The notes under the pieces are model-generated. The model did no database searches. It saw only the letters and a list, made by a program, of their open reading frames with translations, and had not been told where the DNA came from. From Mortierella sp. BCC40632 (Eukaryota > Mortierellomycota > Mortierellomycetes > Mortierellales > Mortierellaceae): DNA of 64,000 nt. The stretch is from NCBI GenBank assembly GCA_011634665.1, contig WAEK01000003.1, positions 3,049,501-3,113,500 on the forward strand, written 5' to 3'. A program made the position numbers and the translations under genes. Below, piece by piece: positions 39,846-51,965 of the stretch (the stretch's first letter is position 1; every line of letters starts with the position of its first letter).

Positions 39846-42728
39846 ACTTTTCTTGCTGCTCTCGTCCGCTCTCTTTCCCGGCGCTCTGCTGTTTGTTCGT
39901 AGGTGAACGGCTCTTTGCCCTTGGCCCTGACCTGGCCTAACCTCTTTTAATTGCGTTCGGAGAGGGGCACTCAGTCAAAGTGCCCAATAGGGGACCGTTG
40001 TCACTGCGCCCTCCTTCCAGGTCGAACAGAAATAACCCAAATTGCTCTGACTGAAATAATATGGGTTCTTTTTTGTTGAACCAACCTAGTCCTGCTCTGC
40101 CATCCAAAAAGATGTCGCGACCTTTGGGTCACAGGCCTAGAATTGGCTAGTGAGGTATCCCCTTTTAGTCGACGATAGCGATAGACGGTCTTTATCGAAT
40201 TAACCCTGCACATCTTTGTTGTTGGTTGCCGGCTCCTTCTTTTTCTCTAGCTAAACCACTCCCGCACGGTATTGGTACACAAAGTAGAGGAAAGGAAAAA
40301 CACAATTGTAAGAAGCACAGGAAGACAAGAGGCATGAACGGTAGCACCGGAATGTTGTTTTGTCCAACATTGCAATTGGAGTATTCTGACTTGATCGACA
40401 ATACTCATTCGTTGTCATTGGGTTTCTCTCTCTCTCTCTCTCTCTCTTGCTCACTCTCTCTTTTTCACTCTCTTCGGAAATACCCACATGTCCTCTCACT
40501 CGAGACCATGCAGCTGCATGCGCCAGATTCGATTTGTCAACCGAATTGTTCACCGATTCCCAAGAGTAAAAAAAAAAAGAAACAAAGGAAGAAGGAACAA
40601 CAAAATGAGAGACGAAGTCCCCTGGCGGCCTCTCTTGCGTAATGCACACCTTTTTTATCGACGGCAACTCTTATGGTTTAATTACAAGTCTTGGATGTCT
40701 GGATGAGACCTCTCACGGTTCTCTCTCTCTCTCTCTTCTTACTTTTTTTTTTTCATTGACGGTCTGTCTGGATTACCTGGCCTTTTTTTTTTTGCTCTAT
40801 AAAAGCCAGAGACTGTATAGTGGGCTGCGTTGGCGGGATGATGAACAACACGCTCTCCCTTAACGTTTCTGGGCGTTATTCCATAATGGTTAGCCGGTAG
40901 TCAAAAAAAAAAAAAAATGAAAATGAAAATGAAAAAAAAAAAAAAAAGAGCATCTTTTTGTTCACTTCTCTCCCTCTACCCCTCCGCCCACCCGCCCAAA
41001 ACTAATCAACGTTTTGCTCTCTCTTTCTTTTCTCTGTCTCCTATCCTCACCTCTCCTCAATACCCTACCATTCCACCCTGGTCCCTTTGTCAAATGAACT
41101 GCGGCTCGGGCGGGTCGAGCCCTCTTTCCGTATCAGGCATGCGGTTGACTGTTGATGGACAGCCCACACCCAATGAACTAATATATCTTTGGCAGGAGGA
41201 GAGGGGGAAATGAGAAATGACGGAGAAAAAGAGATAGAAAGGCCGAATGTGTGTGTGGACTGAAAGATGAGCAAAAGAAGGGTAAGCATGCATAGTATGA
41301 TCGGGTCGAGGCAAAGCGCCCTCCCTTTTTTCCCTCCGCTCTATCTGGACCTTGGCCCATGGACCTTAGTATGTGTTGATTAGAGAGTGTGTGTGTGAGA
41401 GAGTGAGGGAGAGAGCTCAGCAAACTGTTGGCTCGGTGGCCTCGTTTTTTTTTTTTTTGCGCTCTTCTCTATCGCACGCTCTCACACACCCCTCTGGTCT
41501 TTTTCTCTTCTTCTTCGATCTTCTCTCAGCTAAATTAACCCACTGTTCACGCATTATATTCCGCTGAGAGCCCACTAAACAAGATAGGAACTGGCGGACA
41601 AAAAGTCTCACAGGTCAAGAGAGAGAGAGAGAGAGAGAGAGCGAGTGCGAAGTGGTTGAGGAAGAAAAAAGGAGAGATGGCCGAGCCTCTAGACTCCTCC
41701 CACACACCCGGGAAAGGGGAAGACTTAGAAGAAGGGGCAGAAAAAAAAATGTGGAAAGAAACCCGGTCAAGGAAGTGTTCCTCTTCCCCCCTTTCCCCTG
41801 GCAACAAACGTGTATGACAACACATGGATCCGGGTTAGTATACGGTCGGATTTTTTTTTTTTTTTGGAAGCACGCACGCTCTCTTTTTTGAACTCCAAAC
41901 CGATGGAAGCTCGAGAAAGAGAATCTCTCTTTCTCTCTCTTTTGCCATGCACTCAAAACGAACGACGCCCTCCCTGTCTTTCCCCTGTCCTCCTTTCCCC
42001 GCGCTTTCCTATTCTTATTCTCCGCACTTGTCGTGTGCTTGCGTGTTCTTTTGTGGGTAAAGCAAATGTGTGGTCCAAGTATTTCTACGAATTTTTTGTT
42101 ATGATGTAGGGGGGAGTGGGAGGGAGACCCAAAAAAAAAATATTTGTGCGTGGGCGTATTACCAGGTCCGTTCAACTGCTGCACACCATGCACTACGCCA
42201 GACCCAGAACAAAGTCACAGCCGGCGGCACCAGTCGTATGCACCGCGCCAAATGGCGCTTCATACGCCATCTCAATATTGTCCTGGTTTCCCTCGGACTT
42301 TACCACAATCTATTATCTCTTTCTTCCTCTGTCTCTCTTTCTTTCTACATTCTTCCTTTAGATATATCTCTATTATGCGGGTAACCTGGCGTAGGGGGGG
42401 ATCAGTCTGGGGATAAAGTGGTTTAGAGAGGGAGAGAGGGAAGTAGGCGCAATACAGAAGGAATAGAACCCTTCCCCCCCTCCCTCCTCCTCCTCCTCAC
42501 TTCTCTTGGCTTAGTACTTCTTTCCTTCCTTCGATCAGCCCCACAGCCCACAGCCCACGCCAAAGTATTCGTAAGTATCAGTGGGTCCCCAAGACATGAG
42601 AAAGGGGGAAAAGAAATGCAGGTGACAGGTAGTATATTGCGTCCTCTTGTCGCTTTGTTAAAAAGATTCAAGGTGATCCCTCCCCTCTCTCTCCCCTCCA
42701 CATGGGTGGAACCCATGAACGCCCTTGT

Positions 42729-42761
<33 letters not shown>

Positions 42762-44157
42762 CATATATGTACATGACCTTGTATGATACCTTTTTTATTT
42801 TTTATATTTTTTTTTTTATTAAAAAGAAAAAAGAAAAAAAAAAAAATTGTCGACTGGTCCCTGTAGTTCATTTCAACGGTTCATAAAATCATAGATCAAT
42901 AATGACGCGTTAGGATTGTTACTATATTGTTACTGCTGTTTGTTGTTGTTGCTGGTTGATATGGTTGATATTGATGTTGGACGATCTCTATTCCATAATG
43001 TGAACCCTTTCCCTCCTATCTCTCTCTCTCCCCCTACCTCCTTTCTTCATTACGCGATCCAAAAAAAATAAAAGGAGGTATATCAGATCTACTAGGCCAT
43101 CGCCGCTCAATAGGAAAGGGAAAGAGGGAAAAAGGAGAGGGGGGGAGGGGGTTGGAGATGACGAAAAAAGGTTCCAGATTAGGGAAGAGACGAAGAGAGG
43201 AGGGGGGGATCACACATCCCGATGGTTATCCCTGTTGTGTATGAGAGTCTTTTAAAGAGTAGAAGGAGTAAAGTAGAAGAGGGAGTAGAGTGTTCAGACT
43301 AGAGGGAAGAGAGAGAGGGAAGAGAGAGAGAGAGAGAATGAGAGGACTTCCTCTTCCTAACCAGAGAGCTCCATGCCCTTCTCCTTGCGTGGCAGGGGAT
43401 TGAGAGGCACTAAAAAAAGACAAAGCCGATCTTGCACCCGGTAAATCTCTATCCGGGCCCAGGTCAAAGCCGGGGGACCGTGCTACTTATAAAGACGATG
43501 ACAGGGAGAGAGAGAGGGGGAGAGAAGGGGCAAGAGAAATAAAAGAGTGGGAGGGAGGGAGAGACCTGCAGCTGATCAGGGGAATGAATTTGAATCACCC
43601 GCAGAAATGAGAGCTTTGCATGTGTGTCCATTGGTAAAGAGAGAATGAGAAGTAAGAGAGTGAGCAAGGTAGCTGATGGAATCCAAGAGTTGTCACAAGA
43701 ATGAATCTCTCGTGAAGAGAGTGAGAATGAGAGAGAGAGAGGAGAGGGAGAAAAAAAAAAAAAAAAAAAAAAAAGAAAGAGAGAGGAGGATTCATTTCAG
43801 TCATCAGCAGGATTGGATGCCATCGATCCCCTCCTCTTCCTCCTCTCCATTCCCCATTCTCACAGCCGTCCCCATGTCAGATCCTTGTTCCGTCGCGTAT
43901 GGCTTGTGTAACCCATCACTGATCAAAAATCAGAGACGCAGGAATGTGATAGTGGCAACTGTCCTTCCCTCATGACCTACTATCTTCTTTTTGATCTCTC
44001 CCTGCTTTGCTTGCCTTGCTATCTTCCTTCCTTGGATGTGCATGAGTGCATGAGTGTGTGTGTGTGTGTGTGTGTGTTGTGTGTGGTGTGTGTTGTGCAT
44101 TTTTTTTTTTTTTTTTTTTTATTATTTTTTTTTTTTTACTATTAATTCTCTATAGTT
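39368..44157. other. 4.8-kb region without a convincing gene
   Basis: Upstream side of the LPMO gene and 3' side of the kelch gene. Contents: G/A-rich block at 39410-39660, CT microsatellite at 39800-39843, poly-A at 40902-40916 and 40932-40947, GA tract at 41621-41642, poly-T at 42735-42760, A/T block at 42788-42846, GA tracts at 43310-43340, poly-A at 43752-43774, GT repeat at 44055-44098 and poly-T at 44100-44120. The block 42160-42300 is more protein-like in composition than its surroundings but has no supported exon structure. Confidence 0.5.
44055..44098 (+). repeat. GT microsatellite 3' of the kelch gene
   Basis: A GT/TG run with a few interruptions lies 60-100 bases beyond the stop codon of the kelch-repeat gene. 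Confidence 0.85.
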
Positions 44158-46344
44158 CTAATGCCCAAACTGGTACAACTTGCTAATAGTTTTCGTCGAC
44201 TTGGGTGAAGACTGTTTGCTGAGCTTTAGGGCCTCTTGTTGGGCCTGGGTCATCGTATGGTACACAATGATCGTCTCTTGCCCATCTTGCTCCTTCTCTG
44301 TCTCAACACAGGCCTGTTTCGGGTAGATATAACTCGCGACAGGTACCGTCCCCGTTCCATGTTGAACCACTATCTCTGGGTATCCGAGACTCAGGGGCGA
44401 GTATCCGAGTTGTGCCATCCGGTTCGTGATCGCCATTGGATGTGTATGCATTGTCATGTCCGAATACCGCTTCGAACCCGCATTCTTGCCCGAGGTTCCA
44501 CCTCCAATTCCCAGGAAGGATGCTGCTCCTGCAAACACGCCAAACCGCTCATTGGATGCTTGTCTCCGGATTGCTGCTCGTGGGGTATGGTCGGCCAGGT
44601 TCTCACGAGCAAGGGTATTCCTTGTCCGGCGCTTACGTCTCCGGACAAGTAGGTAAAACAATCCTCCTACAATCGCGACCGTGATCACGAAGGTAATACC
44701 CAGAACAGCCGCCACAGAAAGCTTCTTACTTCCCTCAGGCTTCTCAGGGCTGATCATACCTATAGGTCGGAATGACTTTGTCCATGTGTTGGTTTGAGTG
44801 TCCAAAAGTGCAATCTGTGTTTTATCCTGACTTGATGACGTGCCTAGATGATTGGCGATGAAAGAGGAGCACACAGGGCGTCATTGCGTCAGTTCCGCGG
44901 CTCAAAGAGATTACTTTTTTTTTTCACACTAGCGCCGACAAAGAGAGAGAAAGAGAGGGTGCGTGGTGCACAGGGGGTGAAGCTAAAATAGGAGCTCAGG
45001 CATGAACCCGAGCAGGCGGTGCTCTCACTAGGGGACCAACCCCAGGTATTCAAGATTGGCTTAAACAGCGAGAGCCCTGAACACGCCGTGATACGGTCAA
45101 CAGAACAAGTGAAATGAGAGCAACAGTAGCACCCACTCGGCCTTTTTGTCGGAAGAGCGAAAGGAGAGCGGTGGTGGATGTGAAAAAAAGTGTGTGTGTG
45201 TGTATGTGTGTGTGTTATGAATAAAAAAATATGTAGAAATTTGTTTGGCTAGTGCGCGTGGGTGCGGGCACTGAAAAAAAAATAAATGCTTACCAAAGGC
45301 TACAACCATGGAACTACCAACCATGGTCGCCGTGTGGCCCCACCGGTTTGGAGCTTCGCCCTGAGCCTCTGGTGAAGACCATGTCCAGGATGGGATATCA
45401 AGATAAAAGGGTTGTGTGAACGCGGTCTGATAATCTGCAGTGCCACCAAAGACAACCAATGTGGTCGCATTGACCATCACAGCTGAAAAGGCCAACCGTG
45501 GATTTGGTGGTGTCCCCTCCAACACCTGAACCTTCCATTCTGCATTTCCAGCCTGTGTGTCAAGAACGTGGACAGAGTCAAGGCCGATGACTGTGCCCTT
45601 GGAATCAACGCCTCCCAGGATGAGTGCAAGCCCATTGGAGGTCAGGGTCATGGTGTGTCGTGCCAGTGCGGGCGCATTCTTGGCCAATGCAACAGGCGTG
45701 GACGTGGTTGGCTTAAAGTCATTGGAGCTCTTGAGTGTGATAAGAGTCGAGACTACAGTTCCATTGGCAGCTGAGGTGAGGTATCCACCATGGAGAAGTG
45801 CTCCATCCTTTCCTGTTGTGACCGAGGCATGGTAGAGACGGTGAAAGATGACTGTGTCGTTCTTGGTGAGCTTTGGGGCAGACCAGCTGCCTCCTGCGGT
45901 TTCGAAGAGCTGGATGGGTGAAGTCACTGGTGCTGAGCCTGACTCGCCGCCTGCGACGAGTAGCCGCGTCGAGTCAGGCACTTTGGATAGAGAGTGCCCA
46001 CTGAGTGGTGAAGGCATATGCGTGAGTGTGGTAAAGACTGGCTGGTCCGTTGTCCATGACTGAGAAATGTCCAAGGCAAGGATCTCGTCCAAGATTCGGG
46101 TCTTTCCCGAGCCATCTTTGGTGGTACCTCCGGAGATGTAGATGGCATTACCGAGCAGAGCCTACAGGCAAAGAAAGGAAGCAAAGAAGCAGAATGCTGG
46201 AATGAGAATGGGGTGATTGGTCCAACTACCAACAGTACGACAAAGGCAGGTCCTGATGCATGCCAGCCCTGATCCCAGGAGGGGCCGGAACAGGGAACAA
46301 GATCTTACGGAAGCATGGAACCAACGGGGCGAAGGTAAACTCAT
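44158..46344 (-). CDS. Kelch-repeat single-pass membrane protein
   Basis: Beta-propeller protein with a transmembrane anchor, a type expanded in Mortierellomycotina; the specific role is unknown. Exons 46344-46309, 46161-45294, 44843-44158 (phases 0 and 1); 529 aa as modelled. Kelch-type units are visible as PRWFHAS joined to ALLGNAIYISGG, then SGHSLSKVPDSTRLLVAGGE, LARHTMTLTSNGLALILGG, PRLAFSAVMVNATTLVVFGG and NRWGHTATMVGSSMVVAFG. Near residue 350 comes a hydrophobic helix (LSVAAVLGITFVITVAIVGG) followed by a basic stop-transfer stretch RRRKRRTR, then a cytoplasmic tail of about 175 residues. The first modelled exon has no signal peptide, and the frame is closed by a TGA 80 bases upstream, so an earlier exon with the signal is likely. 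A possible join is the AG at 46341-46340. Intron 2 (44844-45293) is 450 nt and carries a tRNA-like segment. Confidence 0.75.
44990..45056 (-). repeat. tRNA-like (possible SINE) segment in kelch intron
   Basis: Read on the minus strand, this intron segment contains a TGGTCCCCTAGTGAGAGC stretch resembling a tRNA A-box/D-arm, the tRNA-like word GAGAGCACCGCCT, and GGGTTCATGCC resembling a B-box. Three short hairpins can be drawn: GGGG/CCCC, GAGCA/TGCTC and GCTCGGG/CCTGAGC with one G-U pair. The spacing is too short for a functional tRNA and the T-loop departs from consensus. A degraded tRNA-derived element is one reading; chance is another. Confidence 0.3.
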
Positions 46345-46961
46345 TGGGTAAGAGTGAGAGATTAGAATTGAGAGAGATGGATGCGAGTCCGGAAGACGGA
46401 CGCCGGTCAGCGGCGACGATGACGATCAAAGGACGGTATTGGTATATTTGTATAAAGAAAAGAAGAAAAAAAGGGCCAGGGCACAGGAAATGGCCAGGAA
46501 CAGGGCAAACGGCAGGACAGGCGTTGGAAGAGGGTCTGTGCAGTGCCAATGGGAAAGGGACGTGAATGCGGACGTGAGAGGCGAAGGATGGGGTCCGCAG
46601 TTCAAGGGTGTGCCTGGATCATGCAAATCGAATGTATGTACAAGGTGAAAGAACAAATGGCTGAGAGAGTGAGGCCCGAGAGAAGGGACCGTCGTGGTGG
46701 TGGAGATGCTGATGCAGGGCCCGGCTGGCGAGATGAAGGCGAGATAAGAAGTGTGGGCGGAAAAAAACAAGAGCAGAAAGTTGCAGGCTGGATGGGGGAA
46801 GGGGGGAGGGGAGGGAGGAGGAGGAGGAGGAAGAGGTGGGGTGACAGAGACTGATGTGGTGGATGAGGGATGAGAAAAAGACAAAAGAAGAAAGAAGAAA
46901 AGAGAAAGAGAAAGAGAAAGAGAAAGAGATAGAGAGAGAAAGAGAGAAAGGAGCCGGCCCG

Positions 46962-46993
<32 letters not shown>

Positions 46994-49900
46994 AAGAGTG
47001 ACAGAGACAGAGAGAAAGAAAGAAGGTGGGGACTGGGCTGGGTACGAAGAAAGAAAAGAGATGAGAAGTGTAAGAGAGCCAAAAGACGGCTTATTTGGAT
47101 GTCTGTCTGGACTCTGCACTGTGCTGAAAGAAACGAAGCGCGTTCTATATTTATCACGCAGGCGGGCGGGCGGGGTGTGTGTCTGTGTCTGTGAATGTGC
47201 GCCCTGTGTGTATGTGTCTGTGTGTGATGTCTGTCTCCGTCCAAAGGAGGGGAAAAAAAAAAAAAAAAAATCCTGTGTTTACTAGAACGTAGCCACACCA
47301 TGGGTCCAACAAACGTCTCTCCTCTCTCAGAAGAATGAACCTGCCCCACCTATACACACTCCATATACCCGGATTTTCTCGTCTTCAGAGCCTACAACGC
47401 TTCTTCTGTCCAATCAGTCGCCTACCATCTGCGCAAAACATCATCTCGCCATTCTTTTTGGACCCTGGTGACGGCCACCGCCTCAGCAGGACCCTGTGGC
47501 AACATGTTCCAGTGGTGAGAGAGCTCGTGAAAAAAAAAAAAAAAAAAATTGCTCTCTTCTCCTGTCAAAAAGATTGAAAGTGTAAAAGCAAGTGCCAATC
47601 CCCGCTACTGTCTCTGCAGAGATATCGCACACCAAGCATATGCAGGAGATGATTCAAATGAGAAGATCGCCACCAAGGATAGAAGAAGAAGAAAAAAAAA
47701 CACCGAACCTTCCCTCTCCCCTTTCCTTCCCCTTCCTTAATTGAAGAGAATAAATTGTCCACATCAGCCGAGGTATTTCCTCTTTTCCTCTTGCAGCTGG
47801 GTGTGTGTGCGACCGCTCGGTGTCTGTTTTCCCCAGCTTCCAAGTCTCTCTCTCTCCCCCATCGCTTCCGCGGATAACTTGGCGCAAGCACTTTCTCAGA
47901 CTGTAACAGCACCGGTCCGAATCTTCACTCAGGGACAAGGGAAGCATCTGAAAGGTGTAGTCTGTTCATTTTCGGCTGGTTTGAAGCAAATGCTGACCTA
48001 GTATTCCAACCCTTCCTTCACAACAAAACAGCTCTAATCGACAAAGGGATAAGAAACATAGAACAGCATATCGAACCATAGCAATCTCTGCCACAGTGAG
48101 TTTAATATTAGCGGTCAATCAACTGCATACATTATTGTCATCTGCCTTGAGATTTGTCTCTTTCATAACTGGCTGCCAGCGGATACGAGACCTCCCTACG
48201 TAATGTGATTCAGGGCTCCACCAAAGACATGTTGTTCGTGTTCAGTTGATAATGAAGAAAGACGGTAATCATGCTTCTAGCGCAGATGACTACCTCGGGA
48301 TTTTGCTAACCCTCTGAGAGACAGGCCCTACAGGGTGTCCCTGAGTTTGTTAGTAGGGATCTCCCCTAACCTGCTTGCGACGCGTGCTATGATCATTGTT
48401 CACGTCTTTGTCACTTGACCCCATCCTACATAATCCTCCTTTCCTGCTTGTGCTTTGACAGAGCCTACAAGCATCAATTAAACTCATCAATTGGATGTCT
48501 CCTTTTTTTTTCGGCATTGCTTCGGAGAGAAAGCGAAGAGCTCCTCCTTCATTGATAATGATCATGACATGAAGAGCAGGACGCGTCTACGAGATGCGGA
48601 TGATCGGGCCAAATGTTGTTCTCCAAGATCCAACAAACAAAATACGCTCCATTACCAGCCTATTCAAGATGGTCTTTCACATGAAAGAAGGCTTCCTGAC
48701 AATGCCATACGCTAGGGTACCTCTGAGCATAATTAGCTGGACTGTAGAGAACTCCGTGCACGTCCAAAAGTGTGACGCAACTCAGGAATGAGGCTCCCCA
48801 CCATAAGCAAAGTGCGAGAGAAGGACCCTCCTGGTGTCTGACATCTTGAATCAAACTCATTGTCTCCTTTTTCGCCTCTTCGATAACCTAGGAGCTACTC
48901 TTTAAGGTAACAAAGACCGTCTTATTGGGTGCATTCCGTTTAGCCTTGAGACAGGGCACTTGAATGAATTACCTGCTATACAACTGTTGATGCGACCTTC
49001 CCCATGGATCCATAATACTAGCCTGGATAGGCTAAAGTGTTCGTCTTGGGAATCTATTTCGACCTGAAAATCATCAGACAGGATGTCAGAGAACCTGACT
49101 AGTCGTTACTGCCTTTTTTTTTTTTTTTTTTTTTTCCACCTTACTTTGCCTTCATCTTGATATTGTTCTCCAACGCTAGTCTTCTTGTGGGAGGCCACGA
49201 GTTTTCACTCCATCTCCCTTGGTATGATCTTTAGCTCAATAATGGCCCGGTCGACATCAGAAGTGTTTTACCTCAGTCGTTCGGCGCCAGCATACGCTTT
49301 TACTAACTAACCTAGAGAAAAAAAAAAAAAAAAAGAAAAATCGCAAGAGTCTTCGTACGAACACACCAGCGGCCTGACTTTCTCACAAGCACATAATCCC
49401 ATGTCAGGCTGGAGGATCGCGTGAAAGTCGACATAGATGGGAAGTATAGAGCAATGGGATACCAAAAAAAAAAGAAAAAAAAGATCCTGCGCATGAAACG
49501 ATCGTCTTTGTTCTCAGTGGCTTGCCTTGACCACAGAGAGAGAGAGAGAGAGAGGACAGAGAGAGAGAAGAAGACATTGGATGCTGTTAATGGAAGGTCT
49601 GTGCTCTGCACAATCCATCCCTTCGTATCTCCTCCCTTCGGCTTTGACTGGGGGGGAAGGCTTGCATTTCACTCAAAGGATGGAAGAATGGTGTTCTCTA
49701 CTCGTCAAGTTTACTCTTTGTTGCTTCCTTCCCCCTTCTTCTGCATTGTCAACCTCCTTGGTATCCTCTTTCCTCTATTGGCTCAAAATGCAGCAACTGG
49801 CTTGGTGGTGGAGATTGTCCTCTTTGACATCCACATGGAGATTCACAACAGAACAGCGAGGTTAGGGTGGGATACGTACGTACATGAAAGCATACTCATC

Positions 49901-50307
49901 TTGGACTACGTGTGTCCAAAAAACACGCTCTGTGCAGACATTACGTGATAGGCCGTGGTATTATCTGGGACAGCATGACTTTTTGGCATTATGGAGTGAT
50001 TTCCCACCGTAGACTTTTATTTTTCTGGGAACCCCAGTATTTTGCCTGGAGTTCACCCAGGTGAATATAATCGGAGCGAGGAAATGGGATTCCAACGCAA
50101 CTCTCTTGACCGAAAGAGACAGAGCAGCGAAGTGAGGCGCACCATGACAGATGGAAAATAAATGGGTTTTTTTTATTCACATACAAAATGTGTGAGTGCT
50201 TGGTTACAAATCACACTTTTGCTTTCTCATGTTCTGGGACCCCCACGAGATGGGGTTGACTACAAGCGACCGATGAGGTTGCTTTGGAGTTTATCAAAGA
50301 GGCCTTT
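46345..50307. other. 4-kb region without a convincing gene
   Basis: Upstream region of the kelch gene. The first 700 bp is GA-rich on + (46865-47020), hence CT-rich on the kelch sense strand, and may hide a missing signal-peptide exon. Further on are poly-A at 47251-47270 and 47529-47547, poly-T at 49112-49135, and poly-A at 49319-49334. Open frames at 48594-48860 and 49421-49948 are short and unsupported. Confidence 0.45.
46869..47015 (+). repeat. GA-rich block upstream of the kelch gene
   Basis: AAGAAAGAGA-type purine repeat ending in a GA run at 46972-46995. On the gene strand it is a long polypyrimidine tract about 520-670 bases before the modelled start. Confidence 0.8.
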
Positions 50308-50780
50308 TTAGGCGAGGCTCAGGCGCAGCTTGAGCTCACCCCTGAACTTGGATCCTTCACCAATCTGGTACCACTGCTCCTGGCTTTGACGAGTACCGAA
50401 GAGAGAGTCAAGGTGAACCTCAACCTCACCGATATCATCGTCTGTTCAACGCGAAAAAGCAATAATCAAAAGAATAAAATGTCAGCCTGGAGTGAAGAGT
50501 CACTAAGCAACTATCGGATCACTTTTTGCACAGAGAATTACGTACCATGAATGAGATCATCATCATAGACCTTGATGCGGAGCTTGTCATCTGGGTTGGC
50601 CTCAAAAGTGAAGGACTCGTTGAAGTCGACGATGCCGCTGGAGTTCTTCTGGGTGGCAGTCCTCTGCTTGTGTCCAAAGCGTCCAATGCGAAGCTGGACG
50701 TAAGGGTCGTTCCTTCCCAAGATACCATCCTCGCGCTTAAGGTTCTTGGCCTGGATGACGTCGACGATGATTTGGCTCAT
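50308..50780 (-). CDS. Small single C2-domain protein
   Basis: Calcium-dependent phospholipid-binding type domain standing alone; in fungi such proteins are cytosolic and of unknown role. Exons 50780-50546 and 50441-50308 (phase 1); 122 aa, exactly one C2 domain. It starts directly with the first strand (MSQIIVDVIQAKNL). Loop 1 has LGRNDPYV with the conserved Asp, the central part reads NESFTFEANPDDKLRIKVYD, and the exon junction gives DDDLIHGDDDIG, rich in Asp at the calcium-binding loop 3 position. The last strands are EQWYQIGEGSKFRGELKLRL. It therefore keeps the Asp ligands needed to bind calcium. It is related to the C2 protein at the right edge of the window. Confidence 0.9.
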
Positions 50781-50889
50781 GATGGATGTTAAGATGCTGA
50801 GAAGAGAGGTGGGGTGTTTGTGCAGGAAGTTGGGGGGAATAGAAGATGAGGAAAAAAGTAGCGGCTAAGTGAAGGGCGAAGGGGAAGGC

Positions 50890-50895
50890 TTTATA
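50890..50895 (-). promoter_or_regulatory. TATA-box candidate for the C2-domain gene
   Basis: GATATAAAGC on the minus strand, 110 bases upstream of the ATG at 50780, in otherwise GC-balanced sequence. Position and sequence fit a TATA box. This gene lacks the CT tract found upstream of many others here. Confidence 0.5.
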
Positions 50896-51911
50896 TCAGC
50901 GATTGGGGCTGGCTTTGCTCACTTTGGAGGACATCGTCGAACCATAGAACAAATCATTGCTTGAAGCGAAATCATGCGGTCAGGCCCATTTTTTCCTGTA
51001 AGTTGTTGCTGGATCCCGGGCCATTATGCAGGATTCGTACAACAGCCACACCCCTGGAGTGTGGGAATTTCGTACTTTTGCTCTGTCCTTTCGCAATCCA
51101 ACCTTTGGTTTCGCAATCCACCTTTGAACTTGTTCAAAAACGCATAAAGACCCAAACAAGACGTCAATCGCGAACCGTTCTCGTCATGCCCACAAGGATG
51201 CTGTCCACCACACACAGTTGTCAAATGGACAATTAATTCTCTCGCTCCTCGAGACGCGTCACAAAAAAAAAATGCAGGGGAGGGGGCTTTTATCTCACAC
51301 AGGGGCAGAACTGCAAAAAAGCGCGTCCTGAGTCGCCAACAGGGACCAGAGTTTCTGAATCCTCCCTGTTGGACTGACCTTCCCACAACTATGGTGGACA
51401 CTCCTCTTGGCCATTTCAAGGAAGAAGCAACACCAAGAATGAGGGTTGCCTCTTTGGGAATTCTGTGAGGTGAAAACCGATAGCGCTATTGTTAGCCTCT
51501 TCCGCGGGAATAAAAACTGGTTTGGTGGTTTTGCCATGACCCAACCGTGAGCTCATGGCACATTTAACAGACAAGGGGCAGAACAGGACAGACAGCCCTG
51601 GTCTGGCAGGTATATCCTGTGGACCGCAGCGGTCACTGTGTACGTTACTGTAGATGTGGATTGAAAAAAAAAAAAAAAAAAAAACCGCGTCGGATGCTCA
51701 CAGAAATATTTGTCCAAAAAGGATTATGTCACCTTTCTATGGATGGGGTCCTTCAGTTTGCAGAACTGGGCCTTTGGAACTACTGTAACCCCGCTATCAC
51801 TAGGACTGCTCTCTTTTACAGGTCCCCTTCTGGTGTCTCGACTGGACTCGACTCTTTTTTTATTCTCCATACCCATCCTTCGTCTCAATGCATGTCCAGG
51901 CCGGACCCCTC

Positions 51912-51965
<54 letters not shown>

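Noticed and set aside
42160..42300. Protein-like block between the LPMO and kelch genes
   Set aside because: Several frames look equally plausible, and none has consistent start, splice sites or family likeness.
46426..47349. 307-codon minus-strand open frame
   Set aside because: Composed of Ser/Leu runs from CT repeats, with no family likeness. A small hydrophobic part may be a signal exon of the kelch gene.
49421..49948. 175-codon plus-strand open frame
   Set aside because: Starts in poly-A and GA repeats and has no recognisable domain or splice context.
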